Shown piece after piece: positions 17,859 through 26,933 of a DNA stretch of 64,000 nt (its first letter is position 1; each line of letters starts with the position of its first letter). The DNA is from an uncultured Flavobacteriaceae bacterium (GTDB lineage Bacteria; Bacteroidota; Bacteroidia; Flavobacteriales; Flavobacteriaceae), in assembly GCA_913030895.1 (NCBI GenBank), contig CAJWGK010000002.1, positions 16,810-80,809 of the forward strand, in the 5' to 3' direction. Made by a program: the position numbers and the translations under genes. Under the pieces are notes generated by a model. The model saw nothing but the letters and a program-made list of their open reading frames with translations. It did no database searches and had not been told where the DNA came from.

Positions 17859-18587
17859 ATGAAAAAAACCATACTTATTGTAGTAATTACCCTAACAATT
17901 GCATGCAAAGAAGCACCTAAAAAAAAGTCAAGTCAAATAGAACCAACCCCGAAAAAAGAATGGGTAGCGCTATTTGACGGTAAATCGTTTGATGGCTGGC
18001 ACCAGTTTAATAAATCTGAAATGAGCACTGCTTGGTTCATAGAAGATGGTACAATGATTTTTGATCCCAAAAAAAGAACAGAAAAAGGGGTAAGTAATGA
18101 CATCGTGACTAATGAGGAATACACCAACTTTGAGCTTTCTTTGGAGTGGAAAATTTCAGAAAAGGGAAACAGTGGTATTTTCTGGGGAGTTAAAGAAGGT
18201 GAAGAATACAATAAACCTTATACTACTGGTCCTGAAATCCAAGTTTTGGACAACGAAAGACATCCCGACGCATTTGCAAATCCTAAGTTTCATCAAGCTG
18301 GGGCGCTTTATGATCTTGTTCAGCCTGCACAGGATGTTTGTAAACCTGCAGGCGAATGGAACCACGTCATTTTAAAAATTAACCACAATACCAATCAGGG
18401 TAGTGTAAAACTTAACAAAATTGAGATTGTAACTTTTCCTTTGGCTGGAGATAAATGGGATGAACTCATTGCTAATTCAAAATTTGCAGACTGGGATCAC
18501 TTTGGTAAATTTAAAACTGGAAAAATAGGATTACAAGATCATGGAGATAAGGTCTTCTATCGCAATATTAAAATCCGGGAACTATAA
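17859..18587 (+). CDS. DUF1080 lipoprotein (3-keto-disaccharide hydrolase family)
   Basis: The 242-residue protein has a lipoprotein signal (lipobox LTIAC, Cys17) and one DUF1080 domain with the opening motif ALFDGKSFDGW and a concanavalin-like beta-sandwich pattern. DUF1080 members have been shown to act on 3-keto-glycosides. A periplasmic location next to an exported GMC dehydrogenase therefore makes a coherent oxidise-then-cleave pair. It follows the isomerase by 9 bp and precedes yicC by 6 bp, so it ends the sugar part of a longer transcript. Confidence 0.9.
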   Translation: MKKTILIVVITLTIACKEAPKKKSSQIEPTPKKEWVALFDGKSFDGWHQFNKSEMSTAWFIEDGTMIFDPKKRTEKGVSNDIVTNEEYTNFELSLEWKISEKGNSGIFWGVKEGEEYNKPYTTGPEIQVLDNERHPDAFANPKFHQAGALYDLVQPAQDVCKPAGEWNHVILKINHNTNQGSVKLNKIEIVTFPLAGDKWDELIANSKFADWDHFGKFKTGKIGLQDHGDKVFYRNIKIREL

Positions 18588-18593
18588 TTTTTG

Positions 18594-19451
18594 ATGATTA
18601 AATCGATGACCGGCTTTGGAAAAGCCGAAATACAGTTTGAAAATAAAAATTACATCTTAGAGCTTCGATCGCTTAACAGTAAGGGGCTAGAGCTAAATGC
18701 CAGAATGCCTGGACAGTACAGAGAAATCGAAATTCAGCTAAAAAAAATCATTGGTGAGGCCTTAAAACGCGGTAAGATTGATTTGAACTTAAATGTCGAA
18801 GATATCCAACAGTCGAATGCTAAGATTATTAATGTCGCTGCCGTAAATCAATACATCGATCAACTCGGTAAAATTCAAGAAGCTGATCGATTAGAATTGC
18901 TTAAAATCGCTATTAAACTTCCCGATACCTTAAAAACTGAGATGATAGATATCGATGAGAAAGAGATCAAAACAATTGAAGCCCTTTTAAATAGAGTCAT
19001 CGGAAACTTAGATCAATTCAGAATAGATGAAGGTACCATCTTAGCAGCAGATTTTAAAACTCGACTCCTCAAGTTGGACGCTCTAATCAAAGAGGTGGTC
19101 CAGATTGATCCCGAGAGAAAAGAAAAAGTCGAAAAAAAACTCAGATCGGCATTGGAGGAATTACAGCTTGAAATTGATGAAAATCGATTTGAACAGGAAC
19201 TGATTTATTATATCGAGAAATACGATATTACAGAGGAAAAAGTCCGCCTAAAAAATCATATAGATTACTTCAATACTACGATGGAAAACGCAACATCTAG
19301 CGGCAAGAAATTAGGTTTTATCGCTCAAGAAATGGGCAGAGAAATTAACACTATAGGCTCCAAAGCCAACCATGCAGGTTTGCAAAAAATAGTCATCCAA
19401 ATGAAGGATGAGTTGGAAAAAATCAAAGAACAACTACTGAATGTATTGTAA
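18594..19451 (+). CDS. yicC: YicC/YloC-family endoribonuclease
   Basis: I start at the ATG at 18594; the track's 18591 is a TTG immediately before it. The 285-residue protein opens with MIKSMTGFGKAE, the invariant N terminus of the family, and ends with the DUF1732 domain (EMGREINTIGSKAN). YicC-type proteins are endoribonucleases implicated in RNA turnover. The gene is followed without a gap by gmk, a pairing widespread in bacteria. It is cytosolic. Confidence 0.95.
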   Translation: MIKSMTGFGKAEIQFENKNYILELRSLNSKGLELNARMPGQYREIEIQLKKIIGEALKRGKIDLNLNVEDIQQSNAKIINVAAVNQYIDQLGKIQEADRLELLKIAIKLPDTLKTEMIDIDEKEIKTIEALLNRVIGNLDQFRIDEGTILAADFKTRLLKLDALIKEVVQIDPERKEKVEKKLRSALEELQLEIDENRFEQELIYYIEKYDITEEKVRLKNHIDYFNTTMENATSSGKKLGFIAQEMGREINTIGSKANHAGLQKIVIQMKDELEKIKEQLLNVL

Positions 19452-20021
19452 TTGAAAGAAGGAAAATTCATTGTGGTATCCGCCCCATCAGGAAGTGGTA
19501 AAACTACCCTTGTCAAGGCACTGCTATCCGAAAACCTTCCTCTTTCATTCTCTATATCTGCAACTTCTAGAGCACCTCGAGGTGAGGAAGTAGATGGTGT
19601 TGACTACCATTTTCTCAGCCCCATTGAATTTAAAACCTATATCGGTCAAGGCGCTTTTATTGAGTATGAAGAAGTTTATCCCGACAAATTTTATGGTACC
19701 CTAAAATCTGAGGTAGAAAGAAACTGGAAAGCTGGAAAGCACGTTATTTTTGATATTGATGTGGTAGGCGGGTTAAACATAAAAAATCAATTTCCAAATC
19801 AAACATTGTCTATTTTTATTAAACCCCCTAGTGTTTCCGCTTTGGAAGAAAGACTGCGAGCTAGAGGAACAGATAGTGAAACGGCATTACAAGAAAGAAT
19901 TCAAAAAGCCTATCAAGAGCTTAAATTCTCAAATCAATTCGATCAATTAATTGTAAATGACGAACTAGAAAAATCAAAAAAACAAATCATTGAGGCGGTC
20001 AAACTATTCATTGACGAATAG
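19452..20021 (+). CDS. gmk: Guanylate kinase (TTG start)
   Basis: The 189-residue enzyme has the P-loop SAPSGSGKTTL near the N terminus and the GMP-binding region SATSRAPRGEEVDGVDYHF. It phosphorylates GMP to GDP. The only start that keeps the normal N terminus is the TTG at 19452, immediately after the yicC TAA; there is no ATG before the P-loop. Direct abutment to yicC suggests reinitiation or coupling. It is 14 bp upstream of nadD. Confidence 0.96.
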   Translation: MKEGKFIVVSAPSGSGKTTLVKALLSENLPLSFSISATSRAPRGEEVDGVDYHFLSPIEFKTYIGQGAFIEYEEVYPDKFYGTLKSEVERNWKAGKHVIFDIDVVGGLNIKNQFPNQTLSIFIKPPSVSALEERLRARGTDSETALQERIQKAYQELKFSNQFDQLIVNDELEKSKKQIIEAVKLFIDE

Positions 20022-20035
20022 TTTACTGCAAAGGT

Positions 20036-20620
20036 ATGAAAACGGTTGGACTATTTTTTGGAACTTTCAATCCCATTCATCTGGGTCACTTGGCTATCGC
20101 AAATTTTTTTTCTGAAAATAAAGCACTACAAGAGGTATGGTTAGTCGTTAGTCCTCAAAGTCCTTTTAAACAAAAACAAACCCTGATCGAAAACCACCAT
20201 CGTTTGGCGATGGTTAAGCTCGCTATTAATGGCAATCCAAAACTTAAAGTTTGTACAGAGGAATTCAATTTACCTTCTCCAAATTATACAATTGATAGCT
20301 TGCAACATTTGAAAAAAAAGTATCCTAACGATCAATTCACTTTGATTTTGGGCCAAGACAATATTGTGCATTTTGACCGTTGGAAATCTTACGAACAAAT
20401 TTTGGATCAATTTCAAATATTTGTTTATCCACGATCAAAATCAGATGAAATACCCTCCAAACTATTAAATCATCCTAATATTACTTATTTTGATGCTTCC
20501 CTACTGGAAGTTTCAGCTACTGAAATTAGAAAGGGACTCAAGCAGAATGAAGTCGTCGCTAAATGGTTACCCAATGGCGTTGATGCTTATTTAAAGAACA
20601 ATACCCTAACAGATTTGTAA
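20036..20620 (+). CDS. nadD: Nicotinate-nucleotide adenylyltransferase
   Basis: The 194-residue nucleotidyltransferase has GTFNPIHLGHL near the N terminus (the HxGH-type motif) and the C-terminal VSATEIRKG motif. It adenylates nicotinate mononucleotide in NAD synthesis. It is the last intact gene of the transcript that starts with the sugar oxidoreductase and continues through yicC and gmk. A truncated SDR gene follows it on the same strand after 20 bp. Confidence 0.95.
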   Translation: MKTVGLFFGTFNPIHLGHLAIANFFSENKALQEVWLVVSPQSPFKQKQTLIENHHRLAMVKLAINGNPKLKVCTEEFNLPSPNYTIDSLQHLKKKYPNDQFTLILGQDNIVHFDRWKSYEQILDQFQIFVYPRSKSDEIPSKLLNHPNITYFDASLLEVSATEIRKGLKQNEVVAKWLPNGVDAYLKNNTLTDL

Positions 20621-20639
20621 TCTCTTTCTAGTTTAAAAA

Positions 20640-21041
20640 AAAAGTGTTTTCCTAGTCACAAAGGCGATCAAACCCTACATGGAAGCTGGTGGAGCCATCG
20701 TTAATTTTGCCTCACAGGCAGGTCGAGACGGCGGTGGGCCAGGTGCAGCGATCTACGCTACATCGAAAGGGGCTGTAATGACTTACACACGTGCCTTGGC
20801 TAAAGAATTTGGCCCTCAAGGGATACGCGTAAATGCCCTATGCCCCGGTATGATTGCGACCAAATTCCACGATGATTTTACCATAGATGCCGTAAGAGAA
20901 AAAGTCGCAGGATCTACCCCACTTCGTAGAGAAGGACAAGCAAATGAGGTTGCAGATTTAGTCCTTTATTTAGTTTCAGACCAGTCTTCTTTTATTACTG
21001 GTAATAATATTGATATCAACGGAGGATTGGCTTTTAGCTAG
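20640..21041 (+). pseudogene. 5'-truncated short-chain dehydrogenase/reductase
   Basis: The reading frame gives the C-terminal half of an [16 protein letters not shown], the catalytic Ser region (NFASQAG), the YATSK active-site pair, and [12 protein letters not shown] through to [11 protein letters not shown]. About 110 residues normally found before this, including the glycine-rich NAD(P)-binding motif, are missing, and an in-frame stop lies just upstream at 20634. The homology continues upstream of the track's ATG at 20679. The fragment cannot bind cofactor, so I call it a remnant left by a deletion close to the nadD 3' end. Confidence 0.85.
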
Positions 21042-21047
21042 GTATAT

Positions 21048-22328
21048 TTAATCTTCTTTCAATAAAAGAGTCGCCAAATGCTCACTGAGGGTTTGGCGAC
21101 TCCATTTTTTTAGATCAGGTATTTTGTTTTCTATCTTTACTTTTTGTTGGGCAATACCATCAATAAATATCTTTAAAGCCAGTTTTTCGTTAGCCTTAAT
21201 TGTCTGAGCGTGGGATGCAGAATCCAAAAATCGTCCTGCCTCAGAGTCGGGGTTTCCAATAGAAAGCACAGGCAAACCCGATGCAACATACTCCAACAGT
21301 TTACCAGAAATCATATCTTGGTCGGCTCCTTTAAAAATGAAGTTGAGCAGTAGGTCACCACTTTTCATCAAGCCAATGGCTTCCTTGTGGGAAAGATACC
21401 CTTTGTAATCAATCGCTATTTTAGGAGAGATTTGTTTGATTTTTTCAATGAGGGATGAGGAGATATTACCCGCTAAGGATAAACGAATTTCATATTGTCC
21501 TGCCAACTCATTCAGTACTTTCATCACAGGGGAATAATCTTGGTTTTCGGTTAACAAACCCGTGTAGACAACATGAAATTCCACTATATTAGTTCTTGGA
21601 ACACTAGCCATTAAATTTTCATCATACCCATTGGGCAAGACGTGAAAACTTTGTTCGGGTGCTTTAACCTGCAGTTTTTGAATCAGACTTCCCCCCACGG
21701 TAGTCAATATGCCATCAGCGGTTTGTAACACCGTTTCTTCCCAACGGCCATCTTTTTTTTCGGCCCTAGCAGAACGGTACAAATCCTTGTTGTAAAAAAC
21801 AGTTGTCCATGGGTCGCGAAAATCAGCCCACCACTGTACACCAAATTGCGATTTTAATTTCAAACCCACCAAATGGGTAGAATGGGGAGGGCCTGTGGTG
21901 ATCACTTTGGATATTCCTTCATTTCTAATGCAATGTTCAGCCTGGGCTTGAGCATAGGTATTCCAACCTTTACGCGCATCCGGAATAAAATAATTCCCAC
22001 GAATAAAGGCTGCCAATCGACTTAGAAAGCCATTTGTTTTTACTTCACCTTGAGGAATACCCCTATTTTTTGAACCTGTAAAAAGCAGTGAATACCACTT
22101 CAATGGTTCCCTTGTTTTGGTTTTGATTACCCTGATATCATTCACTTCAGACAAAAGACTTTGATCTAAAGATGGGTAGGAGGCATATTTTTCATCTACC
22201 GTGATAACAAAAGGGGTCCACCCCAATTGCTTAAGATATTTGGCAAAATACATCCATCGTTGCACCCCTGAGCCTCCAGAAGGAGGCCAGTAATAGGTCA
22301 AAATCAAAACTTTTTTTGAATTATTCAA
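21048..22328 (-). CDS. Glycosyltransferase (GT4-like)
   Basis: The 426-residue protein has an N-terminal GT-B domain starting ILTYYWPPSGGSGVQRW, the glycine-rich nucleotide-sugar-family opening of GT4 enzymes. The C-terminal domain includes VVYTGLL and GKLLEYVASGLPVL with the usual Glu. It transfers a sugar to a glycan or lipid acceptor, probably at the cytoplasmic face for surface polysaccharide. The acceptor is unknown and no other polysaccharide genes are adjacent. It is transcribed in the same direction as the suf genes, 25 bp after the DUF2480 gene. Confidence 0.88.
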   Translation of the reverse strand: MNNSKKVLILTYYWPPSGGSGVQRWMYFAKYLKQLGWTPFVITVDEKYASYPSLDQSLLSEVNDIRVIKTKTREPLKWYSLLFTGSKNRGIPQGEVKTNGFLSRLAAFIRGNYFIPDARKGWNTYAQAQAEHCIRNEGISKVITTGPPHSTHLVGLKLKSQFGVQWWADFRDPWTTVFYNKDLYRSARAEKKDGRWEETVLQTADGILTTVGGSLIQKLQVKAPEQSFHVLPNGYDENLMASVPRTNIVEFHVVYTGLLTENQDYSPVMKVLNELAGQYEIRLSLAGNISSSLIEKIKQISPKIAIDYKGYLSHKEAIGLMKSGDLLLNFIFKGADQDMISGKLLEYVASGLPVLSIGNPDSEAGRFLDSASHAQTIKANEKLALKIFIDGIAQQKVKIENKIPDLKKWSRQTLSEHLATLLLKED

Positions 22329-22353
22329 AGGTTATAGATTAACCCAAAAGTAA

Positions 22354-22863
22354 CTATTTCTTTTTTTTATAAAGCGGAACTGAAGAACAGGCCTCTCCAT
22401 AAAACAAGCTTTTAACTACCGGTTGTAACTTAGCGATCAATTGGACATAAGCATCCTCAGGCACCGTTTTGTCACTACAGCCTTTGATGATCACGGGTTG
22501 GTCTATATAGGGGTTGAGGTCAATATTTTGAATTTCTTCTGAAAATAATTGTATCTCCAAATCAGCCAGCGTTCCCTTGACCACTTTTCTTGCGAAAGGT
22601 TGCAAATAGGTCGTCACCAAAAGAGACGCCCAAGCAGGTAAAACAGCATCGGTAGCGCAATGAATAGCGATAAATTGATCTTGATAGACTGACCAGTCGT
22701 GTTCATTTAATTTTGTTCTAAAATCCTTTTCCCTGAGAATGACACCTTGATCGAGCCATTGAGATAAGTCCAATGCTTTTCGGGTTCCGATTTGGTAAAA
22801 CTTTTCCAAATCGAAAGTCATTAATGTACTTTCCGCTACGCGGTTGATAATTGTATCTGACAT
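22354..22863 (-). CDS. DUF2480 family protein
   Basis: The 169-residue protein matches the Bacteroidota DUF2480 family (motifs TFDLEKFY near the N terminus, and IDLNPYIDQPVIIKGCSDK). It is soluble, with one conserved-looking cysteine in KGCSDK. It starts 1 bp after the DUF59 gene and closes the suf operon. The position suggests a link to Fe-S cluster assembly or delivery, but no function is established. Confidence 0.85.
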   Translation of the reverse strand: MSDTIINRVAESTLMTFDLEKFYQIGTRKALDLSQWLDQGVILREKDFRTKLNEHDWSVYQDQFIAIHCATDAVLPAWASLLVTTYLQPFARKVVKGTLADLEIQLFSEEIQNIDLNPYIDQPVIIKGCSDKTVPEDAYVQLIAKLQPVVKSLFYGEACSSVPLYKKKK

Positions 22864-22864
22864 T

Positions 22865-23191
22865 TTAGAGTAATCCCAATTCTAATTTGGCTTCCTCACT
22901 CATCAGGTCTTGAGACCACGGAGGGTCAAAAGTAATTTCCACTTCGGCATCCTTAACGGCATCCAAAGACTTTACTTTTTCCTCAACTTCTCTGGGTAAA
23001 GATTCCGCAACAGGACAGTTAGGAGTGGTCAGGGTCATTAATATTTTTACGTCGGCATCTTCGTTGACAAAAACATCATAGATCAAACCCAGTTCATAGA
23101 TATCTACAGGGATTTCTGGATCGAAAATAGTTTTGAGCACACCAACAATCTTATCTCCTAGTTCGGCAGTTTCAATGATTTCTTCAGACAT
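22865..23191 (-). CDS. SufT-like DUF59/MIP18-family Fe-S maturation protein
   Basis: The 108-residue protein is a DUF59 (MIP18) domain: IFDPEIPVDIYELGLIY and the conserved cysteine motif TTPNCPVAESLP, with a C-terminal DPPW. SufT/MIP18 proteins help transfer clusters to apoproteins. It starts 5 bp after sufE and runs into DUF2480. It is a cytosolic member of the suf operon. Confidence 0.9.
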   Translation of the reverse strand: MSEEIIETAELGDKIVGVLKTIFDPEIPVDIYELGLIYDVFVNEDADVKILMTLTTPNCPVAESLPREVEEKVKSLDAVKDAEVEITFDPPWSQDLMSEEAKLELGLL

Positions 23192-23196
23192 ATAGG

Positions 23197-23622
23197 TTAA
23201 TTTAATTGGGTTTTAAAGGCAATGGCGTACATTTTAAGCTGCTTGATCATAGAAACCAAGCCATTTGCGCGGGTAGGAGACAAATGTTCCTTTAATCCTA
23301 TCTTATCGATAAAAGACGTATCTGCATCTAAAATCGCATCGGGATGTTGATTGGAAAAAACCCGAATCAAAATGGCGATAATTCCTTTGGTGATAATTGC
23401 ATCGCTATCCGCAGTAAAAACCAATTTTTTATCTTCCAAGTCGGCATGAACCCAAACCTTACTCTGGCAGCCCTTGATGATATTGTCATCGGTTTTGTAT
23501 TGAGGATCAATCAATGGTAATGATTTTCCCAATTCTATCATGTACTCATAGCGTTGCATCCAGTCATCAAATAAAGAAAACTCTTCTACAATTTCTTCTT
23601 GTGCCGCATTGATTGTCTCCAT
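23197..23622 (-). CDS. sufE: SufE cysteine desulfurase sulfur acceptor
   Basis: The 141-residue SufE protein has the catalytic cysteine in IIKGCQSKVWV. SufE takes persulfide sulfur from SufS and passes it to the SufBCD scaffold. The ATG is at 23622; the track's 23628 is a TTG two codons earlier. It lies 16 bp after sufS, which is the usual order. The protein is of normal length and soluble. Confidence 0.95.
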   Translation of the reverse strand: METINAAQEEIVEEFSLFDDWMQRYEYMIELGKSLPLIDPQYKTDDNIIKGCQSKVWVHADLEDKKLVFTADSDAIITKGIIAILIRVFSNQHPDAILDADTSFIDKIGLKEHLSPTRANGLVSMIKQLKMYAIAFKTQLN

Positions 23623-23638
23623 ACTCAAAATTACTAAT

Positions 23639-24850
23639 TTATTGTAACATCTGCACAGCCTTCTTTACCGCATCTACCATCGCATCAATCTCTTGGAAGG
23701 TGTTATAAAATGAAAAAGAAGCTCTTACCGTGCCTGGGATTTTATAAAAGTCCATAATCGGTTGAGCACAATGGTGTCCCGTTCTCACCGCTATCCCCAA
23801 TTTATCTAGGATACTTCCGATATCATAAGGGTGAATTCCTTCCACATTAAACGAAATCACAGCGGTTTTCTCAGGAGCTACACCATAAACTTTTAGCCCG
23901 GGAATTTGTTTTAAGGCTAGAGTAGCATAGGTCAAAAGTTCTGCTTCATACTTAGCGATATTTTCCATCCCAATCGCGTTGACGTAATCCAAGGCTGCGC
24001 CAAAAGCAATACCTCCAGCTATGTTAGGGGTTCCCGCCTCAAATTTGTGAGGTAAATCTGCATAAGTCGTTTTTTCAAAAGTCACTTCAGCAATCATTTC
24101 TCCACCGCCTTGATAGGGGGGTAAACGATTCAGAGCTGCTTCTTTTCCGTAGAGCACTCCAATACCCGTTGGACCACATATTTTGTGCGCAGATGTAACA
24201 TAATAATCGACATTTAGTGCTTGGACATCTGCTTTTATATGGGGGGAGGCTTGTGCTCCATCAATCAAAACCTCAGCACCAACGGCATGGGCTTTGTTGA
24301 TAATTTCTTCAATGGGGTTGACTGTGCCCAAAGCATTGGAAACATGATTGACAAAAACTAATTTGGTACGGTCTGAAAGCAGTTCGTCATAAGCATCCAT
24401 AATCAACACCCCATCCTCATTCATGGGAATCACTTTTAACAATGCCCCCGTTTTTTGACAAAGCATTTGCCAAGGCACAATATTGGAGTGGTGTTCCAAA
24501 GCAGAAACAATGAGTTCATCTCCTTCTTTTAGCAATTCAGCGTAACCACTGCTAATAATATTTATAGCATGTGTGGTTCCCGAAGTAAAAATCACCTCAT
24601 AGGGATGAGCGGCATTAAAATGTTTTTGAATCTTTTGTCTGGCACCCTCATAGGCATCAGTTGCCTCCTGACTCAATGCATGTACGCCACGATGAATATT
24701 GGCATTGTAATTTTCATAATAGTCCACGATAGTGTTGATCACCTGAGTGGGTGTTTGAGAGGTTGCTGCATTGTCAAAATACACTAACGGCCTTCCATTT
24801 ACTTCCCTATTTAAAACAGGGAAATCTTTTCGGATTTTTGTTACGTTCAT
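23639..24850 (-). CDS. sufS: Cysteine desulfurase SufS
   Basis: I use the ATG at 24850 (403 residues) because the track's 24865 is a TTG overlapping sufD. The PLP lysine is in TSAHKICGPTG and the catalytic loop cysteine is in RTGHHCAQP. It is a group II desulfurase that yields persulfide sulfur for Fe-S clusters. It starts 4 bp after sufD and is followed by its partner sufE. It is cytosolic. Confidence 0.95.
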   Translation of the reverse strand: MNVTKIRKDFPVLNREVNGRPLVYFDNAATSQTPTQVINTIVDYYENYNANIHRGVHALSQEATDAYEGARQKIQKHFNAAHPYEVIFTSGTTHAINIISSGYAELLKEGDELIVSALEHHSNIVPWQMLCQKTGALLKVIPMNEDGVLIMDAYDELLSDRTKLVFVNHVSNALGTVNPIEEIINKAHAVGAEVLIDGAQASPHIKADVQALNVDYYVTSAHKICGPTGIGVLYGKEAALNRLPPYQGGGEMIAEVTFEKTTYADLPHKFEAGTPNIAGGIAFGAALDYVNAIGMENIAKYEAELLTYATLALKQIPGLKVYGVAPEKTAVISFNVEGIHPYDIGSILDKLGIAVRTGHHCAQPIMDFYKIPGTVRASFSFYNTFQEIDAMVDAVKKAVQMLQ

Positions 24851-24854
24851 TGGC

Positions 24855-26171
24855 TTATAGATCAAATCCTAAGTTTACTCCCAGTTTTTTTGCGATCAGT
24901 AGATTGATTCGCTTCTTTAATATGGGTAGTTCCACACTCTCCAGCACGTTGTTGGCAAAGGCATATGTTAATAGTGCCTTGGCTTCTTTTTTTGGAATCC
25001 CTCTGGATTGTAGATAAAATAGTGCTTCCTCGTCTAATTGTCCCACGGTACATCCGTGAGAACATTTCACATCATCGGCAAATATCTCCAACTGGGGCTT
25101 TGTATTCACCGTTGCTTTATCATCTAGCAATATATTGTTGTTCTGCTGAAAGGCATTTGTTTTTTGTGCGATTTGATCCACATGTATTTTTCCATTAAAT
25201 ACCCCAACGGCTCCATCAGAAAATACGCCTTTATAATCTTGGTGACTTTCGCAATTGGGCTTAATGTGATCTACCAGTGTGTAGTGATCCACATGCTGCT
25301 TGTCGTCTAAGATGGTGACCCCTTTGAGGGTAGCATCTGCATTGGCTCCCTTCAGATAAAAATTTAAATTATTCCGTGTCAACTTACCTCCAAGGGAAAA
25401 AGTGTGCACCCTAACATTACTGTTTTTCTCTTGAGAAATATAGGTATTGTCAATTAGGGAAGCAGTCGGTAAATCATTTTGAATCTTATAGTAATCCACG
25501 AAAGCATCCTGATGGGCGTATATTTCCGTTACTGAATTGGTAACTACCTCATGAGACTTCAAACTCTGATGGCGCTCCAAAATTTGTACTTGGGCATTTT
25601 TATCCACCACAATAAGATTTCGAGGTTGTAGCCACAGGGCTTTTTCTTTTCCAGTGGAAAAATGGATCAACTCAATGGGTTTTTCAGCCACCACACTTTT
25701 GGGAATATAAATGTATGCACCTTCTTGAGTGTAGGAGGTATTGAGTGCAGTAAGACTGTCATTTGTGTTGGCAATCTTATTAAAGTAAGTGTCAATCAAC
25801 TTTCTGTATTTCGCTTTGGATAGTGCAGCAGACATCAAACAAACATCCAATCCATCGTGGGTGGTATCTGAAAGAAAGGGACTGTAAACACCGTCTATAA
25901 AAACTACCTTATAGGTGTCAATCTCATACAGGAAATACTTCTTTACTTTCTTGAGGTCAATGGTCGTTTCGGACTTGGGAAACAATGCATAGTCATTGCG
26001 AACCATTGCATTTAGGGAAGTGTATTTCCAAGCTTCGTCTTTACGGGTAGGAAAGCCTTTTTGCTCAAAGGTCTTTAGAGATTCTAAACGGGTTTGATGC
26101 ACCGGGTCAGAAAAGTCTATACTGCCCTCAAAAGCGAGATGTGATGCCAATAATTTTTCTTTGAAATCCAT
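24855..26171 (-). CDS. sufD: Fe-S cluster assembly protein SufD
   Basis: The 438-residue SufB/SufD-fold protein has the C-terminal features KCSHGCTVGQLDEEALFYLQSRG, typical of SufD, and the N-terminal KDEAWKYTS motif. It assembles with SufB and SufC as the scaffold on which clusters are built. It lies 5 bp after sufC and 4 bp before sufS. Length and start are normal. Confidence 0.95.
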   Translation of the reverse strand: MDFKEKLLASHLAFEGSIDFSDPVHQTRLESLKTFEQKGFPTRKDEAWKYTSLNAMVRNDYALFPKSETTIDLKKVKKYFLYEIDTYKVVFIDGVYSPFLSDTTHDGLDVCLMSAALSKAKYRKLIDTYFNKIANTNDSLTALNTSYTQEGAYIYIPKSVVAEKPIELIHFSTGKEKALWLQPRNLIVVDKNAQVQILERHQSLKSHEVVTNSVTEIYAHQDAFVDYYKIQNDLPTASLIDNTYISQEKNSNVRVHTFSLGGKLTRNNLNFYLKGANADATLKGVTILDDKQHVDHYTLVDHIKPNCESHQDYKGVFSDGAVGVFNGKIHVDQIAQKTNAFQQNNNILLDDKATVNTKPQLEIFADDVKCSHGCTVGQLDEEALFYLQSRGIPKKEAKALLTYAFANNVLESVELPILKKRINLLIAKKLGVNLGFDL

Positions 26172-26176
26172 ACGGG

Positions 26177-26923
26177 CTATGCCATTTCTTTAATCCAGTC
26201 GTATCCTTTTTCCTCAAGTTCAAGCGCCAATTCCTTTGTTCCTGACTTGACAATTTTACCATCAAACAAAACATGAACAAAATCAGGGACAATGTATTCT
26301 AATAATCGTTGATAGTGAGTAATTACGATTATAGCATTGTCTTTGGCCCTAAGTTTGTTGACGCCATTGGCGACTATCTTAAGTGCGTCAATATCCAAAC
26401 CGGAATCTGTCTCATCTAAGATGGAAAGCTTGGGCTCCAACATCGCCATTTGAAAAATCTCGTTACGTTTTTTTTCTCCTCCAGAAAAACCTTCATTAAG
26501 CGAGCGAGATAGAAAGCGTGAGTCGATCTCCAATAAATTAGATTTCTCACGAATTTTCTTTAACATCACATTGGCTGGCATATCTTCTAAACCTTTGGCC
26601 TTTCTATTGGCATTGATCGCTGTTTTGATGAAATTGGTTACACTAACTCCTGGGATTTCCACAGGATACTGAAAGGATAGAAAGATCCCTTTATGAGCGC
26701 GTTCCTCAGCATCTAGCTCGCCTAGGTCTTCTCCCTCTAAAAGCATAGCTCCCTTGGTCACCTCATAATCCTGATGTCCTGCAATCGCTGCTGAAAGGGT
26801 GCTTTTTCCAGAACCATTAGGCCCCATAATCGCATGTACTTCCCCAGCTTTAACGTCTAGGTCAATACCATTTAGAATTTTTTTTCCCTCTACTTGGGCG
26901 TGAAGATTTTCTATTGTTAGCAT
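26177..26923 (-). CDS. sufC: Fe-S cluster assembly ATPase SufC
   Basis: I start at the ATG at 26923 (MLTIENLHAQ), giving 248 residues; the track's 26941 is a TTG overlapping sufB. It is an ABC-type ATPase with Walker A GPNGSGKSTL, signature LNEGFSGGEKKRNE and Walker B LSILDETDSGLD. It is soluble and drives conformational changes of SufB-SufD. It lies 10 bp after the sufB stop. Confidence 0.96.
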   Translation of the reverse strand: MLTIENLHAQVEGKKILNGIDLDVKAGEVHAIMGPNGSGKSTLSAAIAGHQDYEVTKGAMLLEGEDLGELDAEERAHKGIFLSFQYPVEIPGVSVTNFIKTAINANRKAKGLEDMPANVMLKKIREKSNLLEIDSRFLSRSLNEGFSGGEKKRNEIFQMAMLEPKLSILDETDSGLDIDALKIVANGVNKLRAKDNAIIVITHYQRLLEYIVPDFVHVLFDGKIVKSGTKELALELEEKGYDWIKEMA

Positions 26924-26933
26924 AAGTGTTTTT

